From JACRAR01 sp041674385 (GTDB lineage: Bacteria; Pseudomonadota; Gammaproteobacteria; Burkholderiales; Rhodocyclaceae): a DNA stretch of 64,000 bases. Within the stretch, counting starts at the first letter, position 1. The number at the start of each line of letters is the position of its first letter. Position numbers and translations under genes: made by a program. The DNA lies in the NCBI GenBank assembly GCA_041674385.1, contig JBAYVU010000008.1:1-64000 (forward strand). Direction: 5' to 3'. The notes under the pieces were generated by a model. That model was not told the origin of the DNA. It did no database searches and saw nothing but the letters and a program-made list of their open reading frames with translations. Below are positions 41,749-50,000 of this stretch, piece by piece.

Positions 41749-42668
41749 CCCGTGCCGTCGTCTTCGCCTACCACAATGTCGGTGTGCGTTGTCTGTCAGT
41801 GCTGCTGGCGCATGGCGTGGAGGTGGCGCTGGTGGTCACGCACCAGGACAATCCGGCCGAGACCATCTGGTTCGACAGCGTCGCCGAACTCGCCGCGCTG
41901 CACGACATTCCTTGCATCACCCCGGACGATCCCAACGCCGCCGCCATCGCCGCGCAAATCGCCGCGGCTGCGCCGGACTTCCTGTTCTCCTTCTACTACC
42001 GGCTGATGCTCAAACCGGCATTGCTTGCTCTGGCAAAACGCGGCGCCTACAACATGCACGGCTCGCTGTTGCCGAAATACCGCGGTCGCGTGCCGGTGAA
42101 CTGGGCCGTGCTGCATGGCGAACGCGAGACGGGCGCAACCCTGCATCGCATGCTGGAGAAACCCGATGCCGGCGCCCTCGTCGCTCAACAGGCCGTGCCG
42201 ATCCTGCCCGATGACACGGCCCTGGAAGTATTCCGGAAAGTCACCGTGGCGGCGGAAATGGCGCTCGACAGCGTTCTGCCGCAGTTGCTCGACGGAACGG
42301 CGGCGGAATTGCCGCAGGATTTGAGCCAAGGCAGCTATTTTGGCGGGCGCAAAGCGGAAGACGGCCGCATCGACTGGCGGCGGCCGGCGCAGGCCATCCA
42401 CAACCTGGTGCGCGCCGTCGCGCCGCCCTATCCCGGCGCGTTTTGCGACACGCCATGCGGCCACCTGCGCATATTGAAGACTCTCTTGCCCGAGCGCCGC
42501 CTGCCGTACTCGCCAGACCCCGGTCTTTACGAGGATAATGGCAAGTTCTATGCGGACTGCGGCGATGGCGGCGTTCTGCGTCTGCTTGCCCTGGAACTCG
42601 ATGGCATGCCGCTCGACGCAGCTGGTTTTCAGGCCCGCTTCGGCAGCCGAAAGATTTCACTGACTTAG
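41745..42668 (+). CDS. UDP-aminoarabinose formyltransferase (ArnA N-terminal half as a separate protein)
   Basis: A 307-residue protein equal to the formyltransferase domain of ArnA, using formyl-tetrahydrofolate to N-formylate UDP-L-Ara4N. The catalytic residues are in place: Asn103 and His105 in YNMHGSLLPKYRGR and Asp141 in LEKPDAGALVAQ. In E. coli this domain is fused to the dehydrogenase; here the fused partner is the next gene, 16 bases on, so the two activities are on separate chains. The remainder of the protein corresponds to the domain's C-terminal OB-like part. Confidence 0.92.
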   Translation: MTRAVVFAYHNVGVRCLSVLLAHGVEVALVVTHQDNPAETIWFDSVAELAALHDIPCITPDDPNAAAIAAQIAAAAPDFLFSFYYRLMLKPALLALAKRGAYNMHGSLLPKYRGRVPVNWAVLHGERETGATLHRMLEKPDAGALVAQQAVPILPDDTALEVFRKVTVAAEMALDSVLPQLLDGTAAELPQDLSQGSYFGGRKAEDGRIDWRRPAQAIHNLVRAVAPPYPGAFCDTPCGHLRILKTLLPERRLPYSPDPGLYEDNGKFYADCGDGGVLRLLALELDGMPLDAAGFQARFGSRKISLT

Positions 42669-42684
42669 GAACCCGGCAAGCACC

Positions 42685-43728
42685 ATGAAAAAAATACTCA
42701 TCCTCGGCGTCAACGGCTTCATCGGCCATCATCTCTCCCAGCGCATTCTGGACACCACCGACTGGGAAGTCCATGGCATGGACATGAACTCCGACCGCCT
42801 CGCCGACCTGATGGACAACCCTCGCTTCCATTTTTTCGAGGGCGACATCATGATCAACAAGGAGTGGATCGAGTACCACGTCAGGAAATGCGACGTGATC
42901 CTGCCGCTGGTCGCCATCGCCACGCCGGCCACCTACGTCAAGGAACCGCTACGGGTGTTCGAGCTCGACTTCGAGGCCAATCTGCCGATCATCCGCCAAG
43001 CGGTGAAATACAAGAAGCGCGTGATCTTCCCCTCGACCTCCGAGGTCTACGGCATGTGCCGCGACCCGGAGTTCGACCCCGAGAATTCCGAACTGATCCT
43101 CGGCCCGATCAACAAGCCGCGCTGGATCTACTCCTGCGCCAAACAGATGATGGACCGCGTGATCGCCGCCTACGGCCAGCAGGAAGGCCTCGACTACACG
43201 CTGTTCCGCCCCTTCAACTGGATCGGCCCCGGCCTCGACTCGATCCACACGCCGAAGGAAGGCAGCTCGCGCGTGATCACCCAGTTCCTCGGCCACATCG
43301 TGCGCGGCGAGCCGATCAAGCTGGTCGACGGTGGCGCGCAGAAACGCTCCTTCACCTACGTGTCGGACGGCATCGACGCGCTGATGAAGATCATCGACAA
43401 CCCGCGCGGAATCGCCGCCGGCAAGATATACAACATCGGCAACCCGAAGAACAACTACTCGATCCGCGAACTCGCCACGCTGATGCTCGATCTGGCCAAG
43501 CAGTACCCTGAATATGCCGCCAGCGTCGCCAAGGTCAAGGTTCTCGAAACCACCTCGGGCGAGTACTACGGCAAGGGCTACCAGGACACGCAGCACCGCG
43601 TGCCGAAGATCGCCAACACCATGGCCGATCTCGACTGGGCGCCCAAGGTCACGTTCGAAGCAGCCCTGCGCAGTATTTTCGAGGCTTATCGCGGCGACGT
43701 CGCCGAAGCGCGCAAGCTGATGGATTGA
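42685..43728 (+). CDS. UDP-glucuronate oxidative decarboxylase (ArnA C-terminal half as a separate protein)
   Basis: A 347-residue short-chain dehydrogenase/epimerase-type enzyme equal to the ArnA dehydrogenase domain: UDP-glucuronate to UDP-4-keto-pentose with NAD. The NAD motif GVNGFIGHHLSQRI is at the start. The catalytic Ser-Glu pair is in PSTSEVYGMC, the Tyr-Lys pair in WIYSCAKQMMDR, and the conserved Arg in AQKRSFTYVSDGIDAL. It also resembles bacterial UDP-apiose/xylose synthase-like proteins, but the neighbours fix its role. No ugd to supply UDP-glucuronate is in the window. Confidence 0.92.
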   Translation: MKKILILGVNGFIGHHLSQRILDTTDWEVHGMDMNSDRLADLMDNPRFHFFEGDIMINKEWIEYHVRKCDVILPLVAIATPATYVKEPLRVFELDFEANLPIIRQAVKYKKRVIFPSTSEVYGMCRDPEFDPENSELILGPINKPRWIYSCAKQMMDRVIAAYGQQEGLDYTLFRPFNWIGPGLDSIHTPKEGSSRVITQFLGHIVRGEPIKLVDGGAQKRSFTYVSDGIDALMKIIDNPRGIAAGKIYNIGNPKNNYSIRELATLMLDLAKQYPEYAASVAKVKVLETTSGEYYGKGYQDTQHRVPKIANTMADLDWAPKVTFEAALRSIFEAYRGDVAEARKLMD

Positions 43729-43730
43729 AC

Positions 43731-44714
43731 ATGTGTCCGGAAGCAGGTAGAAAAACCAAGCTCGCGCTGAAGATCGACGTCGACACCTATCGCGGCACGC
43801 GCCAAGGCGTGCCGCGGCTGGTGGAAACCTTGCGCCGCCATGACGCCCAGGCCAGCTTCCTGTTCTCGCTCGGCCCCGACCATACCGGCCGCGCGCTCAA
43901 GCGCGTGCTGCGGCCAGGTTTCCTGAAGAAAGTATCGCGCACTTCGGTGGTCTCGCATTACGGCTTCACCACCCTGCTTTATGGCACGCTGCTGCCCGGA
44001 CCGGACATCGGGCTGAACTGCGCCGACATCATGCGGGGCGTGCGCGACGCCGGTTTCGAAGTCGGCATCCACTGCTGGGATCACGTCAAGTGGCAGGATG
44101 GCATCGAAAAGGCGCCGGCCGCCTGGACGGAAAACCAGATGCAATGCGCCCGCGCACGCTTCGAAGAAATCTTCGGCGGCAGCGCACGCAGCCACGGCGC
44201 CGCGGGTTGGCAGATGAATTCCCATGCCTTGCGTCTGACCCAGCGGCTCGGGTTCAGCTATGCCTCCGATACGCGCGGCACCCATCCTTACATGCCGGTA
44301 TGCAACGGCGAACTGATTCACTGTCCGCAACTGCCGACCACCCTGCCGACGCTGGACGAGCTGATCGGAATCAACGGCATCACCGCCGACAATGTTCATG
44401 ACCACCTGCTCCAGCTCACCGAAGAGGCGCCGCCGCACGGGCATGTATTCACGCTGCATGCCGAGCTGGAAGGCATGAAGCTGCTGGCCATCTTCGAACG
44501 CCTGCTGGCTGGCTGGCACGCGCAAGGCTATGAGTTAACCACCACCCAAAGCCTTTTTGCCACGCTCGATGCGGCCCGCTTGCCGCGCCACGAGGTGATC
44601 CGCGGCGAGCTGCCCGGCCGTTCCGGCACGCTGATGCTGCAAGGCGAGGAGTTCCTCGCCCCAGCCCCTCTCAACGGAGGAAACCATGATCAAGCTCAAC
44701 CAAGCCGTTCCTGA
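43731..44714 (+). CDS. arnD: 4-deoxy-4-formamido-arabinose-phosphoundecaprenol deformylase, ArnD-like
   Basis: A NodB-type polysaccharide deacetylase (327 residues) that removes the formyl group from the undecaprenyl-linked sugar. LKIDVDTYRGTRQGVPRLVE carries the metal-binding Asp, EVGIHCWDHVKWQDG holds the His motif, and SHGAAGWQMN follows, all as in ArnD. I take ATG 43731 rather than a TTG two codons earlier that would overlap the previous stop. Its 3' end overlaps the bcp gene by 29 bases, an unusual tie between lipid A modification and a peroxiredoxin. Confidence 0.92.
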   Translation: MCPEAGRKTKLALKIDVDTYRGTRQGVPRLVETLRRHDAQASFLFSLGPDHTGRALKRVLRPGFLKKVSRTSVVSHYGFTTLLYGTLLPGPDIGLNCADIMRGVRDAGFEVGIHCWDHVKWQDGIEKAPAAWTENQMQCARARFEEIFGGSARSHGAAGWQMNSHALRLTQRLGFSYASDTRGTHPYMPVCNGELIHCPQLPTTLPTLDELIGINGITADNVHDHLLQLTEEAPPHGHVFTLHAELEGMKLLAIFERLLAGWHAQGYELTTTQSLFATLDAARLPRHEVIRGELPGRSGTLMLQGEEFLAPAPLNGGNHDQAQPSRS

Positions 44715-45147
44715 TTTTTCCCTGCCCGCCACCGGCGGCGCGGATTTCCGGCTTTCCGCCCAGCGCGGCCACGCCCTGGTGCTCTACTTCTATCCCAAGG
44801 ACAACACTCCCGGCTGCACCACCGAAGCGGGTCAGTTCCGCGACCAGCACGCCGCGTTCGGCAAACTCGGCTGCAAAATTTACGGCATCTCGCGCGACAA
44901 CCTGAAGTCACACGAGAGCTTCAAGGCCAAACTGGAATTACCCTTCGAGCTGCTGGTCGATGCCGATGAAACCGCCTGCACGCTATTCGGCGCGATCAAG
45001 CTGAAGAACATGTACGGCAAGCAGGTGCGGGGGATCGAGCGCAGCACCTTCCTCATCGACGACAAAGGCGTATTGCGGCACGAGTGGCGGGCGGTCAAGG
45101 CCGATGGCCACGCGACCGAAGTCCTCGCCGCACTCCAATCACTCTAA
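44686..45147 (+). CDS. bcp: Peroxiredoxin, Bcp/PrxQ type
   Basis: Thioredoxin-dependent thiol peroxidase of 153 residues. The peroxidatic Cys44 is in FYPKDNTPGCTTEAGQFRDQ, matching Bcp; the PrxQ-type resolving Cys five residues on is absent (QFRD), so this is the one-Cys variant or uses another partner. ISRDNLKSHESFKAKLELPF and the end IERSTFLIDDKGVLRHEWR are standard. A very good AACGGAGG ribosome site lies before the ATG, inside the arnD coding end. It starts before arnD stops and is followed 18 bases on by the PIN-PhoH gene. Confidence 0.95.
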   Translation: MIKLNQAVPDFSLPATGGADFRLSAQRGHALVLYFYPKDNTPGCTTEAGQFRDQHAAFGKLGCKIYGISRDNLKSHESFKAKLELPFELLVDADETACTLFGAIKLKNMYGKQVRGIERSTFLIDDKGVLRHEWRAVKADGHATEVLAALQSL

Positions 45148-45165
45148 TTTTTCTCCAGGAACCCG

Positions 45166-46611
45166 ATGAACGCCAAGCACAGCAGCCCCGCCAAACAATC
45201 GAAAGCAGCCAAGCAAACCAAGCTGTTCGTGCTCGACACCAACGTGCTGATGCACGATCCGACCAGCCTGTTCCGCTTCGAAGAGCATGACATCTACGTG
45301 CCGATGATGACCCTGGAGGAATTGGATGCCAACAAGAAAGGCATGACCGAAGTGGCGCGCAACACCCGCCAGGCCAGCCGCCTGCTCGACGAGGTGGTCT
45401 CGCGCTGCGAGGACAATATCAAGCACGGCATCCCGCTCGGGGAGGCTTCGCGCGATCTGGCCAGCGGCCGTTTGTTCCTGCAAACCGAAGCCATCAACGG
45501 CGTCATTCCCCTGTCGTTGCCGACGGCCAAGGCCGACAACCAGATCATCGCGGTGGTGATGCATCTCAGCGAGCGATTCCCCAAACGCCCGGTGATCCTG
45601 GTGTCCAAGGACATCAACATGCGCATCAAGGCCCGTGCGCTGGGCCTGGCCGCACAGGACTACTTCAACGACAAGGTGCTGGAGGATACCGAGCTCCTCT
45701 ACACCGGCACGCGTGAGCTGCCCGCCAATTTCTGGGACAGGCACGGCAAGGACCTGGAATCCTGGAAGCAGGAAACGCGGACCCTTTACCGCATTCATGG
45801 ACCGCTCTGCGCCGAATTGCTGGTCAACGAATTCGTCTGGCAGGAAGGCGCCCAACCGCTCTATGCCTGGGTACGCGAGGCCGACTCGAAGACTGCGGTG
45901 CTGGAGACCCTGACCGAATACACGCACCAGAAGAATGCCGTCTGGGGCATCACGGCGCGCAACCGCGAGCAGAACTTCGCGCTCAACCTGCTGATGAATC
46001 CCGACATCGACTTCGTCACTTTGCTCGGCCAGGCAGGAACCGGCAAGACGCTGCTGACGCTCGCCGCCAGCCTCACCCAGGTCCTCGAACACAAGCGCTA
46101 CTCGGAAATCATCATCACCCGCGTCACCGTGCCGGTGGGCGAAGATATCGGCTTCCTGCCCGGCACCGAGGAAGAGAAAATGACGCCATGGATGGGCGCG
46201 CTCGACGACAATCTCGACGTGCTCAACCGGCCTCCCGAAGACACCGGCGGCAGCGGCGTGGCAGGCGACTGGGGCCGCGCCGCGACCATGGACCTGATTC
46301 GCAGCCGCATCAAGATCAAGTCGCTGAACTTCATGCGCGGACGCACCTTCCTGAACAAGTTCCTGATCATCGACGAGGCCCAGAACCTCACGCCGAAGCA
46401 GATGAAGACCCTGATCACCCGTGCCGGCCCGGGCACCAAGGTGGTCTGCCTGGGCAACATCGCCCAGATCGACACGCCCTACCTGACCGAAGGCAGTTCA
46501 GGGCTGACCTATGTCGTGGATCGATTCAAGGGCTGGCCGCACTCCGGGCATATCACGCTGCAACGCGGCGAGCGCTCCCGTCTGGCCGATCATGCGGCCG
46601 AAGTGTTGTAA
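45166..46611 (+). CDS. PIN-PhoH2 family protein (putative ribonuclease-ATPase)
   Basis: A 481-residue two-domain protein. The N-terminal PIN domain (from KLFVLDTNVLMHDP, first acidic residue Asp24) is a predicted RNase. The C-terminal PhoH ATPase has Walker A LGQAGTGKTLLTLAAS near residue 286 and Walker B FLIIDEAQNLTPKQMKTL, with VTVPVGEDIGFLPGTEEEK between. PhoH2 proteins of this kind show RNA helicase and ribonuclease activity in mycobacteria; no antitoxin gene is next to this one. It closes the arn-bcp run with AATTTTTCTCC before a good start site. Confidence 0.92.
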   Translation: MNAKHSSPAKQSKAAKQTKLFVLDTNVLMHDPTSLFRFEEHDIYVPMMTLEELDANKKGMTEVARNTRQASRLLDEVVSRCEDNIKHGIPLGEASRDLASGRLFLQTEAINGVIPLSLPTAKADNQIIAVVMHLSERFPKRPVILVSKDINMRIKARALGLAAQDYFNDKVLEDTELLYTGTRELPANFWDRHGKDLESWKQETRTLYRIHGPLCAELLVNEFVWQEGAQPLYAWVREADSKTAVLETLTEYTHQKNAVWGITARNREQNFALNLLMNPDIDFVTLLGQAGTGKTLLTLAASLTQVLEHKRYSEIIITRVTVPVGEDIGFLPGTEEEKMTPWMGALDDNLDVLNRPPEDTGGSGVAGDWGRAATMDLIRSRIKIKSLNFMRGRTFLNKFLIIDEAQNLTPKQMKTLITRAGPGTKVVCLGNIAQIDTPYLTEGSSGLTYVVDRFKGWPHSGHITLQRGERSRLADHAAEVL

Positions 46612-46743
46612 ATTGTAAGTTGTAAGTTGCAAGGTTTATCAAAGGCGTCATGCCTGGCCGGGTCTCGGCTATGATGATGAGTGTCCGGCGCGGATTTTTA
46701 TGGCAGCTTGCCTGGGTAGTCAACGACAAGGGAGTCTGGTGTC

Positions 46744-47988
46744 ATGCAAGACGATGCGGCAGGGAACCTCGCAACCTACAAGGTCATTCTGACAGGACTC
46801 CGTTCCGACATGCCGTCTTCGGATGCGCGGAACAAGCTCGCCGCGCTATTCAAGACGACACCCGATCAGATCGACAAGCTGATTGTCGGTTCGTTTTACG
46901 TCCTGAAAAAGTCCCTGACCGCAGAAATCGCCGCCAAATATAAAGCCGCCATCGAGGCAGCGGGCGGTACCTGTCGCGTTGAGGCCGAGGAACGCTTGGA
47001 AAGCGCGCCGGCCCAAGTCGTCCATCCCTCCATTGCGACGCCGACTGCCCCAACAACAACTTCGGACACTAGTACCCCAGCAGCAACTTCGGACACTACA
47101 ACCCCACCCGCAAGTGCGAGCATAGGAATCTCTTCCGGATCCGCGACACATGCCCAGCAAGTGCGGCAGGTTGCGCCGAACGAAGTCCTGATCTATTTGC
47201 CGATTGAAATTGCCCTGGTACATGCTTCCGCCGCCGTCGAACAACTTGGGACAATCAAGCAACTGGACAAAAGCCAGCAATGTATAGACGGCCTTATTCG
47301 ATATGGTATGCAAGCAGTGGAAATTCGCGTGTCGCTGGTTGCGAAACAGGAGAATGAGACGACCGCAACGATTCAGTTTCCCTCCGGCAACGGCTTGAGC
47401 ACCGGAGAGAAAAGCGCGGCAAAACGCCTGGTAGAGACCCTGATTAATTTGGACAAGCCCGGATACAAATCCGATCGATTCGGTATGCATCCTGCTGTGC
47501 TTGCAGGTGTACCGCTGATTCTCGCCGGCGTATTGGCGGCCGCGGCATATTTCCTGGTCCCCTCCTGGTTTCAGTCACCGACACCGAGCGCTGTGCCGAA
47601 AAACTCCCTGCAACCCGCCAACGCAGAGCCAAAGATTCTCTATCGTTTCTGGCAATCGAAATACGTGCCGGAGCCGGGTGCATACGAAGACGAGATGGTG
47701 AGCGGAAAAGTTTTGTACGAATGCAAGATTGGCGGCAACTACCCTGCCTATTTTGGCTACTTGATCATACGGCAGACATTGATGATCCAGCCAAATCCAG
47801 ACGCCAAGCCCTTCCCCGTCTACATTGCCGGCATCGATTACGGAGACCGACTGCGGCATATGACACAAACGCCAGAAACTGGCGGCAAAGGCGCCATCGA
47901 ATTTCTCCGGACTCAGGGATGCGAAATCCCGCCGGGGCTTGAAGCCGAGGCAAGAGCGGCCATCCCTCAGCCAGTCGTTGCGAAATAA
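46744..47988 (+). CDS. Unrecognised single-pass membrane protein with a small N-terminal alpha/beta domain
   Basis: A 414-residue protein. Residues about 10-80 (YKVILTGLRSDMPSSDARNKLAALFKTT through GGTCRVEAEE) have the pattern of a small domain seen at the N-terminus of several proteobacterial membrane proteins, in which two lysines sit in YVLKKSLTAE. Then comes a Thr/Ser/Pro-rich linker with an imperfect tandem repeat (SDTSTPAAT/SDTTTPPAS). After a middle domain (about 138-235), one membrane helix lies near 255-275 (VLAGVPLILAGVLAAAAYFLV), followed by a 130-residue outer domain. No enzyme motif is visible. A 7-bp tandem (TTGTAAG-like, 46613-46632) lies upstream. Function unknown. Confidence 0.72.
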   Translation: MQDDAAGNLATYKVILTGLRSDMPSSDARNKLAALFKTTPDQIDKLIVGSFYVLKKSLTAEIAAKYKAAIEAAGGTCRVEAEERLESAPAQVVHPSIATPTAPTTTSDTSTPAATSDTTTPPASASIGISSGSATHAQQVRQVAPNEVLIYLPIEIALVHASAAVEQLGTIKQLDKSQQCIDGLIRYGMQAVEIRVSLVAKQENETTATIQFPSGNGLSTGEKSAAKRLVETLINLDKPGYKSDRFGMHPAVLAGVPLILAGVLAAAAYFLVPSWFQSPTPSAVPKNSLQPANAEPKILYRFWQSKYVPEPGAYEDEMVSGKVLYECKIGGNYPAYFGYLIIRQTLMIQPNPDAKPFPVYIAGIDYGDRLRHMTQTPETGGKGAIEFLRTQGCEIPPGLEAEARAAIPQPVVAK

Positions 47989-48118
47989 AAGCTCGCCGAA
48001 CCCTGGCCTGTTGCCAAGCTTGGCGCGCAATCCGACACTCCCTATCGGTGATCCCTGAATCCGCTCTTACACATACCAGGGGGAAGATACCCATATAATA
48101 CTTGACAAATTTGATATA

Positions 48119-48132
48119 CTAATCAATATTAG
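48119..48132. promoter_or_regulatory. AT-rich inverted repeat upstream of the glutathione peroxidase gene
   Basis: CTAAT-caat-ATTAG (48119-48132) is a short inverted repeat in an unusually AT-rich stretch about 65 bases before the glutathione peroxidase start. A TTGACA hexamer (48102-48107) lies just to its left. This may be a promoter with an operator over its -10 region, for example for a redox regulator, but the exact -10 box is not certain. Confidence 0.3.
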
Positions 48133-48194
48133 CATTGAGTACGTTCTTGCGCATTGGCATCCCAGTCGGCGGCCACGGTTTCAGGAGAAGAAAA

Positions 48195-48671
48195 ATGGCG
48201 AAGTTTCATGAGTTCAAGGTCAAGTCCATCGACGGCCATGACGTTGGATTAAGTGAATTTGCCGGTAAAGTCGTACTTGTCGTGAATACCGCAAGTAAAT
48301 GCGGCTTCACCCCGCAATATGCCGGTCTTGAAACGCTCTACCGGAAATACCAGACGCGCGGCTTTGTCGTCCTGGGTTTCCCGTGCAACCAGTTCGGCGC
48401 CCAGGAGCCCGGCGATGAATCGGAAATTGCCCAATTCTGCTCGCTCAGATACGACGTATCCTTCCCGATGTTCGCCAAGATCGAAGTGAATGGCGCGAAT
48501 ACCCACCCGCTGTACCAATTCCTTAAAGCGCAAAAACGCGGACTGCTCAGTAAAGCGATCAAGTGGAACTTCACTAAATTTCTTATCGACCGCAATGGCA
48601 AAGTAGTAAAACGTTACGCACCGGCGACCAGGCCGGAAGAATTGAACCAGGCGATCGAAGCCTTGTTCTGA
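48195..48671 (+). CDS. Glutathione peroxidase family protein
   Basis: A 158-residue thiol peroxidase of the GPx fold. The active Cys36 is in NTASKCGFTPQYAGLE (cysteine, not selenocysteine), with Gln in GFPCNQFGAQEPG and Trp-Asn in WNFTKFLIDRNG completing the catalytic tetrad. Bacterial members usually use thioredoxin rather than glutathione. The start MAKFHEFKVKSIDG is preceded by AGGAGAAG; the 20-residue longer frame is not needed. It is probably its own unit or shares a transcript with the DUF3135 gene 70 bases on. Confidence 0.95.
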   Translation: MAKFHEFKVKSIDGHDVGLSEFAGKVVLVVNTASKCGFTPQYAGLETLYRKYQTRGFVVLGFPCNQFGAQEPGDESEIAQFCSLRYDVSFPMFAKIEVNGANTHPLYQFLKAQKRGLLSKAIKWNFTKFLIDRNGKVVKRYAPATRPEELNQAIEALF

Positions 48672-48741
48672 AGAGAGGGCCATCAGCACACATTCGACCC
48701 GCATCGACTATGTGCCGGCAACAGCTGACAGGAGAGCGACG

Positions 48742-49167
48742 ATGAATGCCAACTTCCACTTTCAAGAATGGGTATTCCTGGCGCAAGTCGACGAACAAGC
48801 TTTCGAGCGCCGCCGAAAGCAGTTGATCGATGACTTCCTGCGCAACTCCGGTACGCACCGGGCGCAACTTGAAGTCCTGCAACGCAAGATAGACCAGCAA
48901 CGAAGCATGGCAGGCTCTCCGGAGGAAGTCTTCGTCGCGATCTCAAGTCTGATGTGCGACTCATTCTGTAGATTAATCAGCGAAATCTCCGGACTCAAGA
49001 CGGATATAAACCGGCTGCGCAGCCTGACGTCGAACATGGTGCCGACCAGTACCACGTCATTCCGCCGCAAGCCGGAATCCAGTACGTGCCTGGATCCCGG
49101 CTTGCGCCGGGATGACGACCGAGGGAAGTCCCCTGGGGGACGCATTTATCCATCAATATCAGCATGA
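48742..49167 (+). CDS. DUF3135 family protein with a repeat-derived C-terminus
   Basis: The first about 85 residues (FHFQEWVFLAQVDEQAFERRR, IDQQRSMAGSPEEVF) have the helical pattern of DUF3135, a small family of unknown function. AGGAGAG precedes the ATG. From about residue 103 the frame runs into a dispersed inverted repeat (49056-49117), giving the artificial-looking FRRKPESSTCLDPGLRRDDD tail and 141 residues in all. The natural protein is likely close to 100 residues, its original stop lost to the insertion. Confidence 0.7.
   Translation: MNANFHFQEWVFLAQVDEQAFERRRKQLIDDFLRNSGTHRAQLEVLQRKIDQQRSMAGSPEEVFVAISSLMCDSFCRLISEISGLKTDINRLRSLTSNMVPTSTTSFRRKPESSTCLDPGLRRDDDRGKSPGGRIYPSISA
49056..49117. 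repeat. Dispersed palindromic repeat (REP/NEMIS-like)
   Basis: An imperfect inverted repeat of about 60 bases: left part GTCATTCCGCCGCAAGCCGG, right part GGCTTGCGCCGGGATGAC, with GGAATCCA and TGGATCCC between. This family of small palindromes is common between genes of beta- and gammaproteobacteria, often reading 'CGGGAATCCA'. Only one copy is in this window. It interrupts the 3' end of the DUF3135 gene. Confidence 0.8.
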
Positions 49168-49241
49168 CTGACCACTAGTGCCCGCATTTGGGTCTGGGGT
49201 ACCGATGCCCGCTCTTGATTCTAGGGCACCGAGCTGCCGAG

Positions 49242-49928
49242 TCAATTCGATCCAGCCACAATGCGGAAGCGCACATCGAGCCGATCTTGGACCACGATTG
49301 CGCCGCCAAGGATCGACATCGGTACGATGCCGAAGTCGGTCTGATTCAAGCTGAAGCTACCGGTTGCGGTGACCCTGCCCGGCGCCGCGTCGAGTTGGAC
49401 CGGCATCTCAATCACTCGTGTCACCCCGCGCAGGGTCATCGAAACGCTGAATGTCGACGCCTCTCCGTCCTTGCGCAACCCGCGAATCAACACGACAGGA
49501 AACTGTCCGGTGTCGAGCACCTTGCCGAGCATGTTGTGCCGCGTAGCCTCCACGGCATCCGGCGTTGGCTGCGTATCGAAACCGGCTTCGGCGCGTAACG
49601 CCGGCTCATCGACAGTCAGCCGGTCGAGCGGTACGCACATCAGCGTTTTTCCCTCCTGAAGATCGACATATCCATACACGTCACGACTCGCGACGACGTG
49701 ATCGTGGCCGAAGCGGGACAGCGCCCCGCCTCGATAGACCCGGATAGTGGCCAGCGAGGCGGCCGGGTCGATACGCAACGCCTTCTGACTTGAGGCATCG
49801 AGATGTCTTGCGCATGCGGCGTCGAGGTTCGCTGCGGGTTCGACCGGAACCGGCGCATACGCAGCGCATGCCGCGAGTACAACGGCGACAAACGCACCAA
49901 ACAACCTCCTCGGGATTGACTGCCTCAT
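49242..49928 (-). CDS. YceI family lipoprotein
   Basis: A 228-residue predicted lipoprotein: signal peptide with lipobox VLAACAA, lipidated Cys21. The mature domain has the YceI beta-barrel pattern (IRVYRGGALSRFGHDHVV near the start; VSMTLRGVTRVIEMPVQLD; GSFSLNQTDFGI; the end AIVVQDRLDVRFRIVA). YceI proteins bind long lipids such as isoprenoids in the periplasm. Most are soluble and periplasmic; anchoring in the membrane is less usual. It is separated from ppnN by 72 bases and may be the last gene of that transcript. Confidence 0.87.
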   Translation of the reverse strand: MRQSIPRRLFGAFVAVVLAACAAYAPVPVEPAANLDAACARHLDASSQKALRIDPAASLATIRVYRGGALSRFGHDHVVASRDVYGYVDLQEGKTLMCVPLDRLTVDEPALRAEAGFDTQPTPDAVEATRHNMLGKVLDTGQFPVVLIRGLRKDGEASTFSVSMTLRGVTRVIEMPVQLDAAPGRVTATGSFSLNQTDFGIVPMSILGGAIVVQDRLDVRFRIVAGSN

Positions 49929-50000
49929 GAAACTCCCGCCTTAAGATTCAATCGGTGCGGACCAATCGAAGCCGCAATCGGTGTCCGAGTTGCCGTCGTT

